From Helianthus annuus (taxonomy: Eukaryota > Streptophyta > Magnoliopsida > Asterales > Asteraceae): a stretch of DNA of 64,000 nt. The notes under the pieces are model-generated. The model made no database searches, was not told the origin of the DNA, and saw only the letters and a list, made by a program, of their open reading frames with translations. The position numbers and the translations under genes are program-made. Shown here one piece after another: positions 42,137-53,597 of the stretch; positions within the stretch are counted from its first letter, which is position 1; the number at the start of each line of letters is the position of its first letter. The stretch covers positions 26,165,854 to 26,229,853 of the forward strand of contig NC_035436.2 of NCBI RefSeq assembly GCF_002127325.2, in the 5' to 3' direction.

Positions 42137-45100
42137 ATGACAAAATCGAAATCATCCGCAAAATATTCCAAAGGGCCTCCACATAAATCCCACACAAACC
42201 GTCTCACAATCTTCTGGGTCTTCTCACAAAACCCGGCACCACCGAAATCTTTGACTCTATCCTCAATATGCTCAACGCATCAAAGTACAAAACTTTGTTA
42301 ATCGTTGATGCACCCATTTACCTGCAAACTCAGAGAGAGTTTTGGAAAAATTGTACCCTTGAAAAACAAGGTGAAGATGTCATAGCCATTAACTCTACTC
42401 TGCAGAAAAAGGCAGTCCGAATCACACCGCAATCCATATCAGAGGTCTTTCAGCTCGATGATCAGGAAGGTAAAAATTCTTTCCCTAAAAACGAGTTAAA
42501 AATTGACTTCATTGAGAGAGGGTATGCAGACACAATGATGAAGAGGGATACCTTACAAAAAGGTTTCTTCCCTCCTGCAACACGATTTTTATTCCATACC
42601 CTTCTCATGTGTGTTTCGAATAAAACCACTTCTTTTAATGAAATACCATTAAAGATACAAAAACTGGGATATGCTATACTTTAAGAAGAAAATTTTAATT
42701 ATTCCCAGGTAATCTTTAATGATATGGTTAAAAATGTTGAAACCAAATCATTCTTACTGTTTCCACGATTTCTAAGCTACTATTTTGAATAGAAATTCAG
42801 TAAGGATGATTTGTCTATAATAAACCAAGGTGACTCTTTTCAGATAAACAGCTTAACCGCTGAAACATTTACAAGAATGTCAACACCTTGCAAAACACAA
42901 GCAGAGGTGCCTGAGCAGACTTTAGCAGCAAACACTGCTCCTCAGGTATCTGCTGCTGAGCCCACTGCTCAAGGTGGCCAAACAACTGCCTTGAAACCCA
43001 CACCTAAAATCACCAAAAAGCCACAAAAAAAGAAAAATCAAAAACCCCCCAAACCCATCAAAAAGGCAACTCTGGAGGATGAGATACCAGAGCAACTGCC
43101 TGTGACAGCACAAAAGTCACAACAAACCACTGCTGCTACTTCCTCACAGCAGTTGGTAAAAATATCTCAAACCTTAGCCGAAACTCCTCCTGTCTCTTCA
43201 CAAAAAGAACAAGTTGTACAACAAGGGTCACCACATCATGATGCTCTGGAAGCACTTGTTTCCATCATCCACAGCCCAATACCCGGGGCAACTCCTCTTT
43301 CTACACCCAAATTCATATCCCCAATTCCCCCAAACACCAAACTACTGTTGGATGTAATTGATTTGAACCTGGCACAAATCAGTCATTCTCACTCACCTGT
43401 TCATGAGAATATACCTCAACATGAGACTGGGCCTGATGCATCAATTTTTGCAAACCCACCAACACAACCTGAGGAGGTTACACCCCTTGAGTTACAAGTA
43501 ACTCTTGGTGGTAATCCAAGTGAAGCAGCCACTACAAGTGTTGAACCTACAGGTTTACACTTGGACAGTGGTTACATTAATAAGACTTCCTTGGAGGCAA
43601 TTCCTTCCATAACACCTCTGTTATCTGCTAGTGAGTTTGTTTTAACCACTGGTTCCATCAAAAGATTATCAAGTGTTGAAGGAAGAAGACCCTAGTACCA
43701 AGAAAAAGGGGCATCAGTGGTTGATGTTAGGAGTACACTCCCTACCTCAACCTTACAACCACTGCTAGTGGGAAATCAGATGATCCCATTAAATTGGGTG
43801 ATGGTTTAAAGTACCTGGAATTGACGGAAAGAGTTGAAAAACTGGATACATCTATTGTAGAAATCAAAGAAATGCTGCAACAGTTGTTAACAGTTCAAAT
43901 GGTACCATCCACTGCTGTTCCACCTCAAGCACCTGCTCCACCACTAGCAGATGTTACAAATAAGCTCTGGAAACTTTTTCAACCATTTCTCCACCAACAA
44001 CAACAGATGGCTGAGCAGCAGCATGAAAAACATGTTCAAGAGCTCAGAGAAGCAATGGAGTCTAGTTTCAAAACCACACAAGCAGACATCAAGGCTCTAA
44101 AAACACATATGTTGGCAACCACTGGCACTGCTCCTCCAACAGTTCTGTTTATTGATGAAATCCCCTCAGATAATGCCAAAAGGGGGAGAAAATTAAGGAG
44201 TGGATAAAGAAAGGGATTGATAATGGGGTGTATCTTGATCCAGAAAAGGATGCAATGCTCAGAAACATTCCCTTGCTAGATGGTAGCAAGAAGGTTGATG
44301 TTACCCAGAATGCACTAGATGATGGTGTCATATGTGTAAAAAGGGATAGAGCGGCAAAGGATTTGTCAAGGTGGAATGAGGAGAAGAGAGCTTTCATGAA
44401 GCTGAATGCGCAGGGTTGTTCTGGTGAAATGGATGTTCAAAATCCTGTTCCAAAAAGAAATCTTACTAGAAAAGTAAGGAAACACAAATCCACACCATCC
44501 AGTCTTCCTAAGCATACTTCAAAACCACCATCCAAAAGCCACCAACATCAAACCTCCACCCAAACAGTTGCTGAAACTTCTGTTGTACCAACATCTGCTG
44601 GTACTTCAGTTGTTACAACAACTGCTCTCACTTCAACACACACCACTACCACTGCCTTATCACCACCAAAAACAACATCTCCACCATCATTTCCTACCAT
44701 AAAGCAGAAGACAGCAGATGTTAAAACATCTGTTGTAACGAAAACAGTGGTTGAAACACCAGTTGTTTCAACAACTGTTAGTCAGTCACAAACCACTGCC
44801 ACTCAAATCACCTCCATTGTTCCACCCAAAACATCATCTGCCTCTCCTAAAATTAAAAGGAGAAGGATTATCATACCAGATGATGATTCTCCATCACCAC
44901 CATCAACAGCTTCAAAATCCCAAACACTTGTCACAATTCCAAAACCCCTTCCTCTCTCTTCAACTCAAATTCAAAAGCCATTACCTCCTGCAGGTGTTGT
45001 GTTTCCTTTAGAACTCATAGCAGTTAGAGATGAAATCAAATCTTTTTACTATGAGGATAACCCTGCCAAAAGGAGCTTGCCTTCAGTTAAAGGACATCCT

Positions 45101-46141
45101 AGGCCAAAAAACATTGAAGAATATTTAGAAATTAAAGCCAAGCAAGCAGAGGATATCGCTAACAAAAATAAACAAGGGAAATCTGATAGGGAATTTCAGC
45201 AAAACTATCAGTTTCTTCTCACACAGGTCAGATCAATGGAGCAATTTGCCAAAAATGTTAGTCAACAAATTTCAAAAAGGGCAGATGAGACCCTGAGAAA
45301 AGACTACATTGAAAATATCATGACCTACAAGAAATACAAGGGGGAGAAACACATGTACAAAAACTGGACCATTCCTGAGCTTGAAAAAGAAGTAGCCAGG
45401 ATTCATGAAATGATCAAAAATAAAGTCCAGCAGACTCCTCCTGAAAAATTCAAACAGTTTGAAGCTGAAAAGGCATTAGAGTTGAAGAGAATGAAAGAGG
45501 AGATTATCACAGCTGATTATAGGTCAAGGAACTCTGTGTCAAAGTGGGGAGAAGCTAGGGTCAGGGCCACCTATAAAAGGTTGGAGGAACTTAGAAAGAA
45601 AGATCCAACAGCTCCACAAAAACCTGACTACTCAAAAGCAGAGGTCTCAAAACGACCACCAAAGCTGCAAGCCAAAAGAACCACTGCTCCTGTTGGTGCT
45701 GCCATCTACAAAAGAAGGAGTCAAAACCAGTTGGGTGCTGAAACAGTTCAAGATCTAATTGCTGGAAATGACCTTGTAAAAGAGGGCATTATGTTAATGA
45801 TGAAAGAAGAATCTGAACTGGAACAATCTGCAAGTACTGCTCAGCCAGTCATGAATAGGCCAGCATCACCAAATACCTCATCAAATAAAAATCTCCCAAG
45901 AAACCCACCAGGCTCAAAAGTACTAAAGTGGAAAACTGATAAACAGACCCACGTACTGATAGTGTTCAAGTCTAGTGGAGAAGTGAAGAAATTAACAAGG
46001 GAACGAGCTCTTGGCCAGAGTATTGAAGATTTGCAGGATCTCCTTGATCTTCCACTTAGCAGGGATGAAGATGATACAGATGCCTTAACCTTTGAATTAC
46101 AACTCAAAGGGCAAATAAGGGGACTGCTGATGAGGCAATAA
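42137..46141 (+). pseudogene. Extra 3' ORF of the SIRE-like element
   Basis: Between RNase H and the polypurine tract lie about 4 kb of former coding DNA in three frames, at 42268-42684, 42811-43695, 43794-44207 and 44228-46141; a possible start is ATG 42137. The first part (YKTLLIVDAPIYLQTQREFW, then VRITPQSISEVFQLDD and FPPATRFLFHTLLMC) looks like a globular domain. The middle is Pro/Thr/Ser/Gln-rich. The last part has coiled-coil stretches (VARIHEMIKNKV, EAEKALELKRMKEE) and a basic end. The place matches the env-like ORF of SIRE elements, but no signal peptide or membrane segment is seen. Function unknown. Confidence 0.7.
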
Positions 46142-46179
46142 AGATCTTTTAATAATGAAGAGTTTTGGCATTATCTGTT

Positions 46180-46191
46180 CCAGGGGGAGAT
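46180..46191 (+). promoter_or_regulatory. Polypurine tract of the SIRE-like element
   Basis: AGGGGGAGA directly before the 3' LTR, where plus-strand synthesis starts. Confidence 0.85.
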
Positions 46192-46924
46192 TGTTGGGAT
46201 TGGACCCTACCAAAGGAATAGATAATGAAAGCCAAAACTGGATCAGAGCAGTAGATCCAGAATAAGCAGATGTTTGCATGCAAGTCTCTCCCCTTGAAAG
46301 TGGTTTCAACATCTGCTGACCTCCTATCTGCTGATCATACAATCTGCTTACCTAGAACTGCTGATCTAGTCAAAGACTGATTGAAGAACTAAAGCCCTGC
46401 TGCCCAATCTGTTGCCTTGAGTCAAGCACTGCTGATCATGACAAGTACTGCTGGGTTCACAGCAGTTGAATGATGCAGCAGTAGTTTATGTTTACTTTAT
46501 GTAATGAATTGTAACATCAGTAGTTAGCATAGCAGTGTTTGTATAGGTCAGTTGTTAAGAGTTTGTTAGGAGGTTAGATGTCACTTTAATGGTGACGTCA
46601 GCTTAGATGCTCAGTAGTTTGCTAGTGCTTATAAATAGAACAGTGCTCTGTACTGTTCTGTTCAGCTCATTCACCATCTTCTTCCTGCACGAACAAATAC
46701 TGAGCTCGGGCTGAGGGGGAGTTTGCAAAGCATACATGCAATTGTAATCAAAGTTTGAAATAAATTTAAGCATTTGATTCTTTGTTGAAAATGTATGTTT
46801 GAAAGCATTTCTTCTGTTTGATTGTGAAAAGTTTGCTTCCATTTAATTTCCGCTGCACAACTCATTCATAAATCCATCTTAATTCAAACACAAATCACAA
46901 TCAATCCAAACTCAGATCCTAACA
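46192..46924 (+). repeat. 3' LTR of the SIRE-like element
   Basis: 733 bp, the same length as the 5' LTR, without indels by eye. Followed by AAGAT, the target duplication. Confidence 0.95.
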
Positions 46925-47246
46925 AAGATATCACACAGGACGATATCGAGTAGGTTAGCATAAAATTGGACACTGTCAGGTTTAATCAAATGTTAGTGGA
47001 GGAATATGACTTGCATGCGGAACAAAGATATCCATTTGCAAAAATGGATGATGAAGAAGTTGAAGAAAAAGAAGTGAAAGCAGTTGAGAAAAATGTAACC
47101 ACTAAAGTAAAACACAATAGCAAAACTGATCTGGAAAAAAGGGAACTGTTATGAAGCCGGCCAGTAAAACACATGGTAAACCTACAGAATCAGGTGTACC
47201 GAAAAAAAAAAGAAATGAAAAAGACAGGAAGAAAACTGGTCAGAAT
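46925..47246 (+). pseudogene. Ulp1-type gene of element C, middle part
   Basis: Continues the split exon: ITQDDIE, stop, then VSIKLDTVRFNQMLVEEYDL and a Lys/Glu-rich linker (DDEEVEEKEVKAVEKNV). TAG near 46951 and TGA near 47153 interrupt it. It is cut again by the solo LTR at 47247. Confidence 0.6.
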
Positions 47247-49920
47247 TGTAACACCCCATGTTTCGAAAGTCAAAGTCAAAGTCAAGATTGAAGTCAAAGG
47301 GAGACAAGATTGCTAATTGCGATCTGTCACTCCTTGCTCAATTCCTGTTTTGACCTCTTTGACTCGTAGATAGTCTGCTTTATGCATTACGTTAGTTGTA
47401 TCATGTGGAGTACTTATTAATAATCGAGGTTTATTCGATATTTATCGCATATTTGATCGCTTTATCGCTTATCGCAATCGCACTCGCAACTCGAATTACG
47501 CGTTCTGGATAATGTTTTACGTGTGTGTGTGCCTTATGTGTTACTTGTGCATGATTATTTATGTTTATGTGTGGTGAATAATCGAAACGCAATCAAAACT
47601 CAAATCGCAATCGAATTGCAAACGCAAAACACAAGTTAATTAAGGATGATTGTATGTTGATATAGTAGTTGGGATTAAAAGTAATTTGAATAAGAAACTC
47701 TATCGCATCACAACGCTCGCAATCGTAATCGGAACGACAAAACTCGTCGCACCGAACACTTGAACCAAGTGGCTAATCAACCAAGTGACCAGCAGATCGA
47801 CCAGCCGCTCGATCGAGCTACCACTCGATCGAACAGCCAGTCGACCAGGCTGCCACTCGATCGACCAACCCTTTCCACTTTGGGAAACCCAATAAATACC
47901 TCACTTGTTACTACTTTTGGTAAGTGACATCTCTCTGCTCGAACCAGCCGCCCTCATGCTTCATTTCTATGATTTCTCTCAAATCTTGTAAGTTTTCAAC
48001 ATAATCCTTGTACTTCTATGATCAACACTTGATTCTACACCTTTCTATCTCATGAATCTTAACTTTTAACCTTGAAATCAAGAGATTTGAGGTGTTCTAA
48101 GATGATGTCATCATGGTGTTCTTAGGAACTTCATGTTTTGGCTTCAATGCTTCAAGAACAACTTAGATCTGAACGATTTCCACATAAATAAACAAAGATC
48201 TTTCATAGATCTAAACATATCCAAGGTGAAAAGGATTGAAAGATGGGTTTTCAACTTTCTTTCAACTCTTTTACACTCAATGCACTCAAAACCGATAGAA
48301 TCGGAGCTTGTACCGACTTTCTACTCATTCTTGTGGTTGTGTTAGTTCAAGATCTGGATTCTATCCATGAGACTACCGATTTCGGGTTAAACATGGAACA
48401 CCGTCTCGAACAGTTAACTGGTCGGATTTGGGTGATTCCTATCCGATCAGGAGTACCAAGTATTGACGAGGTTTCTGTTGCTTAACACGTTATCAAAACA
48501 TCTCGATAAAACGACAAACTCTCAAAAATGACCAAGGAAGAAGACGATCAGGTTAACCAGGTTGGAATGCCGATCGATCGGACAACTGTCCGATCGGATT
48601 GTCACCCGATCGACTTGCACCCTGGCCCCACACTTAACTTCTACTTTCAAGAAGGATGAACCTTGAACGAAGTGCTGATCGATCGGATTACCACCCGATC
48701 GGACCACCACTCGACTATGTAATGTTCAGACTTCAACATTTAAACAATTTTCAACATGTTCAATACCAGCAGATTGCCACCCGATCGGACTACAATCCGA
48801 TCGAGTAACCAACTTCTGTGAACTTGTTCTCACTAAAGTGTCCAACCAATCGGGTTGTCGTCCGATCGACCGACCTGAAAGGTAGAGATACTTCTATGTT
48901 TTCAAAATGCTACAATGAAAACTTCAAAAGTCAAGCCATCATACACAAACACATCCTTCCCAAAGGAAGTAACAATCCACTCAAAAGGTCGCCCGATCGA
49001 ATGACCATCCGAGCGGACTGTCACTCGAACGACCGGTTGTCTGATCGGACTACCATCCGATCGAACTGCTGTTCGACCCATTTATACCTTGCATTGTTTT
49101 ACGCGTCGCTTATCGTTATGCTATTGTTCTGATCAGGCTAACCTTACTCTCTAGCGCTCCCTTCAATCCACTAAATCGTTGTGAGTATACTCGATCCCTT
49201 TTTGCTTTACGCACTTTTGGGTGTGACATACGTTACTTATTCTAAAGCACATCAAACACACTACACAATACTTTAATCGCTAACCAATTACCGCATGTTA
49301 TCGTGACTTAATGAATGCTTGTTTGTTATGTTTACACATGGAATGTTGTCTACCTGCCTTAGCAACGATAGTACTATTTGTTTGGACTCAGCACATGTTC
49401 ACTCAGGGTTGTTAAGGACAATTTGTTACATAGCTCACGGTGGTGAGTGTGCATTACGAACCGCCTTGGGCAGTCAACTCGCAGTCATTGGTATCGATAG
49501 ATTCATGTCGATAACTAACATGCATCATTTTACACTGTGTACGTGCTGGTTATGCGTAACTATTTCGAACTCTATTATATCTACTAAACTTGTACGCTCA
49601 CCTTTACACTATGTGTATTGACGTTTACTTTAACATATGTGACAGGTGCTTAGGATGCTTATTTGCTTAGCTTGCTGTGAAATCGAGGCTAGGAAAGACC
49701 TAGGTCAACAATAAACAATTGTCTGTAATAAAAATCTGAGTTGTCGGAACAGAATAATTTAACTAGATCTTTTCTGTAATAATTGTATTGTCTTTTATGA
49801 CATGGTATGGGACGTGTTGCTTTAAATAATTGGTAATTATAGCTGTTATGGAAACTTCTGGACAATATGTTTCGCTCAGTGTCGCGCCCCGATGATTCCG
49901 CCATCGGTTGGGGTGTGACA
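47247..49920 (-). mobile_element. Solo LTR (2.7 kb), probably gypsy type
   Basis: Begins TGTAACACCCCATG and ends TTGGGGTGTGACA, so the minus strand has LTR-like TGTCACACCCC ... GGGGTGTTACA. The host sequence is interrupted exactly here, with AGAAT before and AGAAG after (a target duplication with one change). The minus-strand start CCAACCGATGGCGGAATCAT is a common LTR end in plant genomes. No gag or pol lies inside, so it is a solo LTR or a derived non-autonomous element. Orientation is inferred from the end. Confidence 0.7.
47800..49080. repeat. CCGATCGGA motif array in the solo LTR
   Basis: Clusters of CCGATCGGA(C/T), ACTCGATCGA and CACCCGATCG words at about 47800-47870, 48570-48615, 48678-48715, 48770-48805, 48840-48870 and 48985-49075, mostly spaced by short pyrimidine-rich linkers. 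The centre is palindromic (CGATCG). Confidence 0.8.
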
Positions 49921-50329
49921 AGAAGGTGGAGAAGAAATCTGATGTTGAAGGTGGCCCGAAAAAAAAAAAGAAATTGAAAAGGACGGGGCAAAAACTGATC
50001 AGAAGGTGGAGAAGAAATCTGATGTTGAAGGTGGCCCGGAAAATGCACCTGTTGGCGAAGAAATTCCCGTTAATGCGGGAAAAAATGCAGAGTTTGAAGA
50101 ATACATGGACGTAGACGATGGCCCAGAAACAAATATATTTGTCGATGTAGCCGATATTAGGAGATACTATATTGAAACCGGCGAGTACGGGCAAACACAG
50201 GAAACTCAGCCGGGGATTTACATAGGCTTTGATGGAGAGTTTAGGATACCTATGGTAGCTCAATATGGGTCGACACCACAAGCGAGCCAAAGCAATGAGT
50301 TACTTTCAGAGTTTTTTAATATGTTATAA
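49921..50329 (+). pseudogene. Ulp1-type gene of element C, linker exon
   Basis: Two copies of AGAAGGTGGAGAAGAAATCT (49921 and 50001) show an internal 80-bp tandem duplication. The frame from 50006 gives MEKKSDVEGGPENAPVGEE, an acidic linker with DVDDGPETNIFVDVADI, and ends SNELLSEFFNML. A motif-rich intron follows. Confidence 0.55.
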
Positions 50330-50541
50330 CACAATCTGTTATAAAACACATAGACCTAGTATTTGTTAATTTCTATTAAACACAAGATAATGTATAAGTG
50401 CACACATTTAAACACCATAAGAGATACCTTAAAACACAATGTAACCTTAAAACACAAAAATATTTGTTAAGGTCTACACTAGAACACAATGTGATGTTGT
50501 TGCTTAATTCTAATGTGTTGAGTTTTAATGATGTAAATCAG

Positions 50542-52800
50542 GTGCATGCGGGAATGTTGAAGGTGTTCATTAATTAGTTTGACGAATGTGTGAAAAGGAT
50601 AAACGACCATTTTACGGAAGGTTTCCAATTGTACCCCAATAGGGTGAAAATAAAAGAGAAACACACCATGTGGACTGAGAAGCTGAAAAATGTTGGATCC
50701 ACATGTACGACGACTGCACAACCACACACTTCTACAGATAAAACACCAGAAAAAGAGGCAAACAATGAAAATGTGGGTCTATCACAGTTGTCACAGTGGA
50801 CACCTTCATTGGTCGAAGAGGTATGTAAGACCGTTGACAAGACAACCACACCGACGAATCAGGTTGCAGTAGTGGGCAGTTTATACGAGAGTTGGACCTT
50901 GGAAAGCGGAAAGTAAGACCGGAAAGACAAACAGAGTTGACCGACACTCTAAGGTCTCCATACGTGAAGCGGGCAGTAGAGATTAGGGAGAAACTTCACA
51001 ACGCTAAGGTCTCGGTCAGCTCATACATGTTTTCAGCCTGGGGTTCAATGTGGTATGAAAAAATTTGCCATTTATAATACCAATGGTTTTAAAAAGTATG
51101 GTAAAACACAATGATTATAACTGGTTTGTCTGAAATTATTATAACACATTGTTTAAAAAATGTTTGTATTCGTTAGGGATACTGTGTATAGAACTGAGAA
51201 AGGTGTGCCAGTGATGAGATCTCCGCTCCAATCATTATTGCCGTGAATGGAATTGCATATATTGGTAATAAGCGCATGGGCGGATTTGCTGAACTATGAA
51301 GAAAAATTCAGGCAAAAGGGGAGCATCTGTTCGGTGAATATGTTGGTAAGTATGATCATAATGACATTGTAAAAAAAGTTTTCTACTTATGTAATATTGT
51401 TTAACACAATCAACTCAAAATGCAGAATGAGGAACACTACCAGAAAAATGCAAAAACAAGGGCAAAAGCATTTGCAGAAAACATGGGACCGGTCCTAATT
51501 TCGCCTGATGTGAAAAAGATACCTGACAAGTCGCTCATCTTCGTACCACTCTTACACGACGATCATTTCTATTGTGTATGTTTTAATTTGAGGGACCTGA
51601 AGGTAGAGGTTTTGGACAACAGTGCTAAAGATGTTTCGATGAAAGACAAATACAGCGAACGGCCGGAAAAATTGGCACGCCCCTCTGTATATAAACTACA
51701 AACGTCTTTTGATACAGAAATGCATGAAATCTGAAGTCCATGTTTATAAAACACGAATTAACAAACTGCATGAACTTGTTATTATCTTAAGTTCTCTCTT
51801 AATCACTTAAAATACAATCCAGTATCTTTTGACCCCCTTTTAGAAGTATAAAACCCAAAATGATGTGATGTTCCATGAACTTCTCTATAAATAAAGTTTG
51901 ATATTAAAACACAGTTGACACTGAATAATACGTTATCATCCGTCATAATAGATGAAAACACAGTGTAATTTGACACCACATAATACCAGTATTATGTACT
52001 TAAAACACACTTCATCAGAATTATAATTTATTCCATCTGTATGAACTTGTTATTATCATAAGTTCTCTCTTAATCACTTAAAACACAATCCAGTATCTTA
52101 TGACCACCTGCTAGAAGTATAAAACCCAAAATGATGTTATGTTGCATGAACTTCTCTACAAAAAAGGTTTGATATTAAAACACAGTTGACACTGAATGAT
52201 ACGTTATCAGCTGTATTAATAGATTAAAACACAGTGTAATTTGAGACCACATAATACCAGTATTGTGTACTTAAAACACACTTCATCATACTTATAAATT
52301 ATTTAATCTGTTGATAGCCGGTATACGTAGACAAACATATAACACAAAAGCATAATTTATGCATGTACATGAATTTAAAACACATTCTGATTAAAATGTT
52401 TACCATGCAGCGTGATGCTTTGTCAACGTACTTGATCAAAAATGGGCATCCAGTGGGCGGGGTGATCAGCAGAGTTGTGCCGGTATGATTGATGATGCCA
52501 TGGTGTACAAAGCATAATGTAATCGATTGTGGTGTTTTCCTGATGCGCCATATGGAAACATACAAGGGCGTGGCTGGAAAAGCTTGGGATTGCGGATTCT
52601 CGAACGAGTGCACTGATGCGGGTGAAATTACATACAAGCAGCGCAAATAACTTGATGATCTCGGGCATAAGTACGTTGTGAAGATGCTCCTAAGTGACGC
52701 AAACACGTACAGATCTCGGGCATAAGTACGTTGTGAAGATGCTCCTAAGAGGCTAGAATCAGCAGCCTTTGAAGCAATCAAGGAAAGATTGGATAAGTGA
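50542..52800 (+). pseudogene. Ulp1 (C48) cysteine protease domain of element C
   Basis: Ulp1-type enzymes cleave SUMO or related modifiers. Exon pieces are at about 50542-50915 (a QLSQWTPSLVEEV region), 50916-51060 (RSPYVKRAVEI), 51178-51350 (WADLLNYEEKFR), 51423-51733 and 52411-52800. The core is clear: FVPLLHDDHFYCVCFNLRDL holds the catalytic His region near 51555-51600, VEVLDNSAKD the Asp near 51615, and VIDCGVFLMRHMETYKG the Cys near 52525. All three catalytic positions survive, but stops occur (TAA near 50575, TGA near 51245, TGA near 52486, TAA near 52648). A 50-bp tandem duplication (GATCTCGGGCATAAGTACGT at about 52661 and 52711) lies near the end. What the protein acts on is unknown. 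Confidence 0.8.
51771..52312. repeat. 271-bp tandem duplication in the Ulp1-gene intron
   Basis: TGAACTTGTTATTATC starts at 51771 and again at 52042. The two copies are about 93-95% alike and each carries several TAAAACACA motif sites, so the duplication doubled the motif cluster. Confidence 0.85.
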
Positions 52801-53597
52801 CTTCAAATGGGATGTTTAAAAAAAATAATAAGACTTGGTTGGTGGTGGTTTCTTGAAGAAATATGGGATGTGCTTCAAAAGATTTTGGTTGAAGGTGTTA
52901 TCTTTTGAAATGTATGTCTTTAAATATGTTCGGTTATGTTTTTTGATTTTCCTGTCAATAAAAATGTCATCTAGAACACTATGTACCTCTTAAGTAATGT
53001 GAATTTATGTCTAAAATGTTAGTTTGTTTGGATCCACCAAGAAATACAGTTTGTATTAATGTTTTCCCTGTTAAAACACACCAGATATACATTATGAAAT
53101 AATGTGATCTGGATACCAACCTATCTTTTACACGAAATCTCTAAATTGTAAACAAATTTAAAAAACATTTTAAATGGCTTTAAAGGGTAAACTTAAATGG
53201 CTTTAAAGGGTAAACTGTATAACAAACCTAACTAGTACAATGGATATGTAAAATATGTAATATACATTAAAACATAACATGATTCATGATGAGTGCAATA
53301 CCAAATGTACATGGAATGACAATTACATAAACCACGAACAATGCATGCATCAAATATAACAGACTACCACATCCTTCACCCCAACAAACCACGAACAATG
53401 CATGCATCAGATATAACACAGGAGGCTATTTAAAAAAAACAAAGTTAACACTAAAACACGAAAGTAACAAGAACATAAATGTCCAACCCACCAAGTTTTA
53501 AAATCAACAAACAAAAATCCAAAACAAACACACGAGAAAATTAAAACAGAAAAATCAAAATTTCAGCAAAACACTTAATTTTTTAATAAAAAAGGTC
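52801..53597. other. Spacer between the convergent genes of element C
   Basis: AT-rich, with motif sites and two short duplications: AAATGGCTTTAAAGGGTAAA at about 53171 and 53195, and ACCACGAACAATGCATGCAT at about 53331 and 53388. No ORF. Confidence 0.6.

Larger units (their letters stand above)
26594..46924 (+). mobile_element. SIRE-like Ty1-copia retrotransposon with extra 3' ORF
   Basis: Two 733-bp LTRs (TGTTGGGATTG...CTAACA), target duplication AAGAT on both sides, tRNAiMet primer site, gag-protease-integrase-RT-RNaseH in copia order, a long extra ORF region after RNase H, and a polypurine tract. By eye the LTRs differ at about 22 positions (roughly 97% identity), so insertion was fairly recent. 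It is inactive: several stops and frameshifts, plus a second element inserted between gag and protease. Confidence 0.97.

Noticed and set aside
47247..49920. Independent gene in the interval (short ORFs at 48133-49621)
   Set aside because: The whole interval is bounded by TG...CA LTR ends and a near-perfect target duplication, and the ORFs have no recognisable domain.
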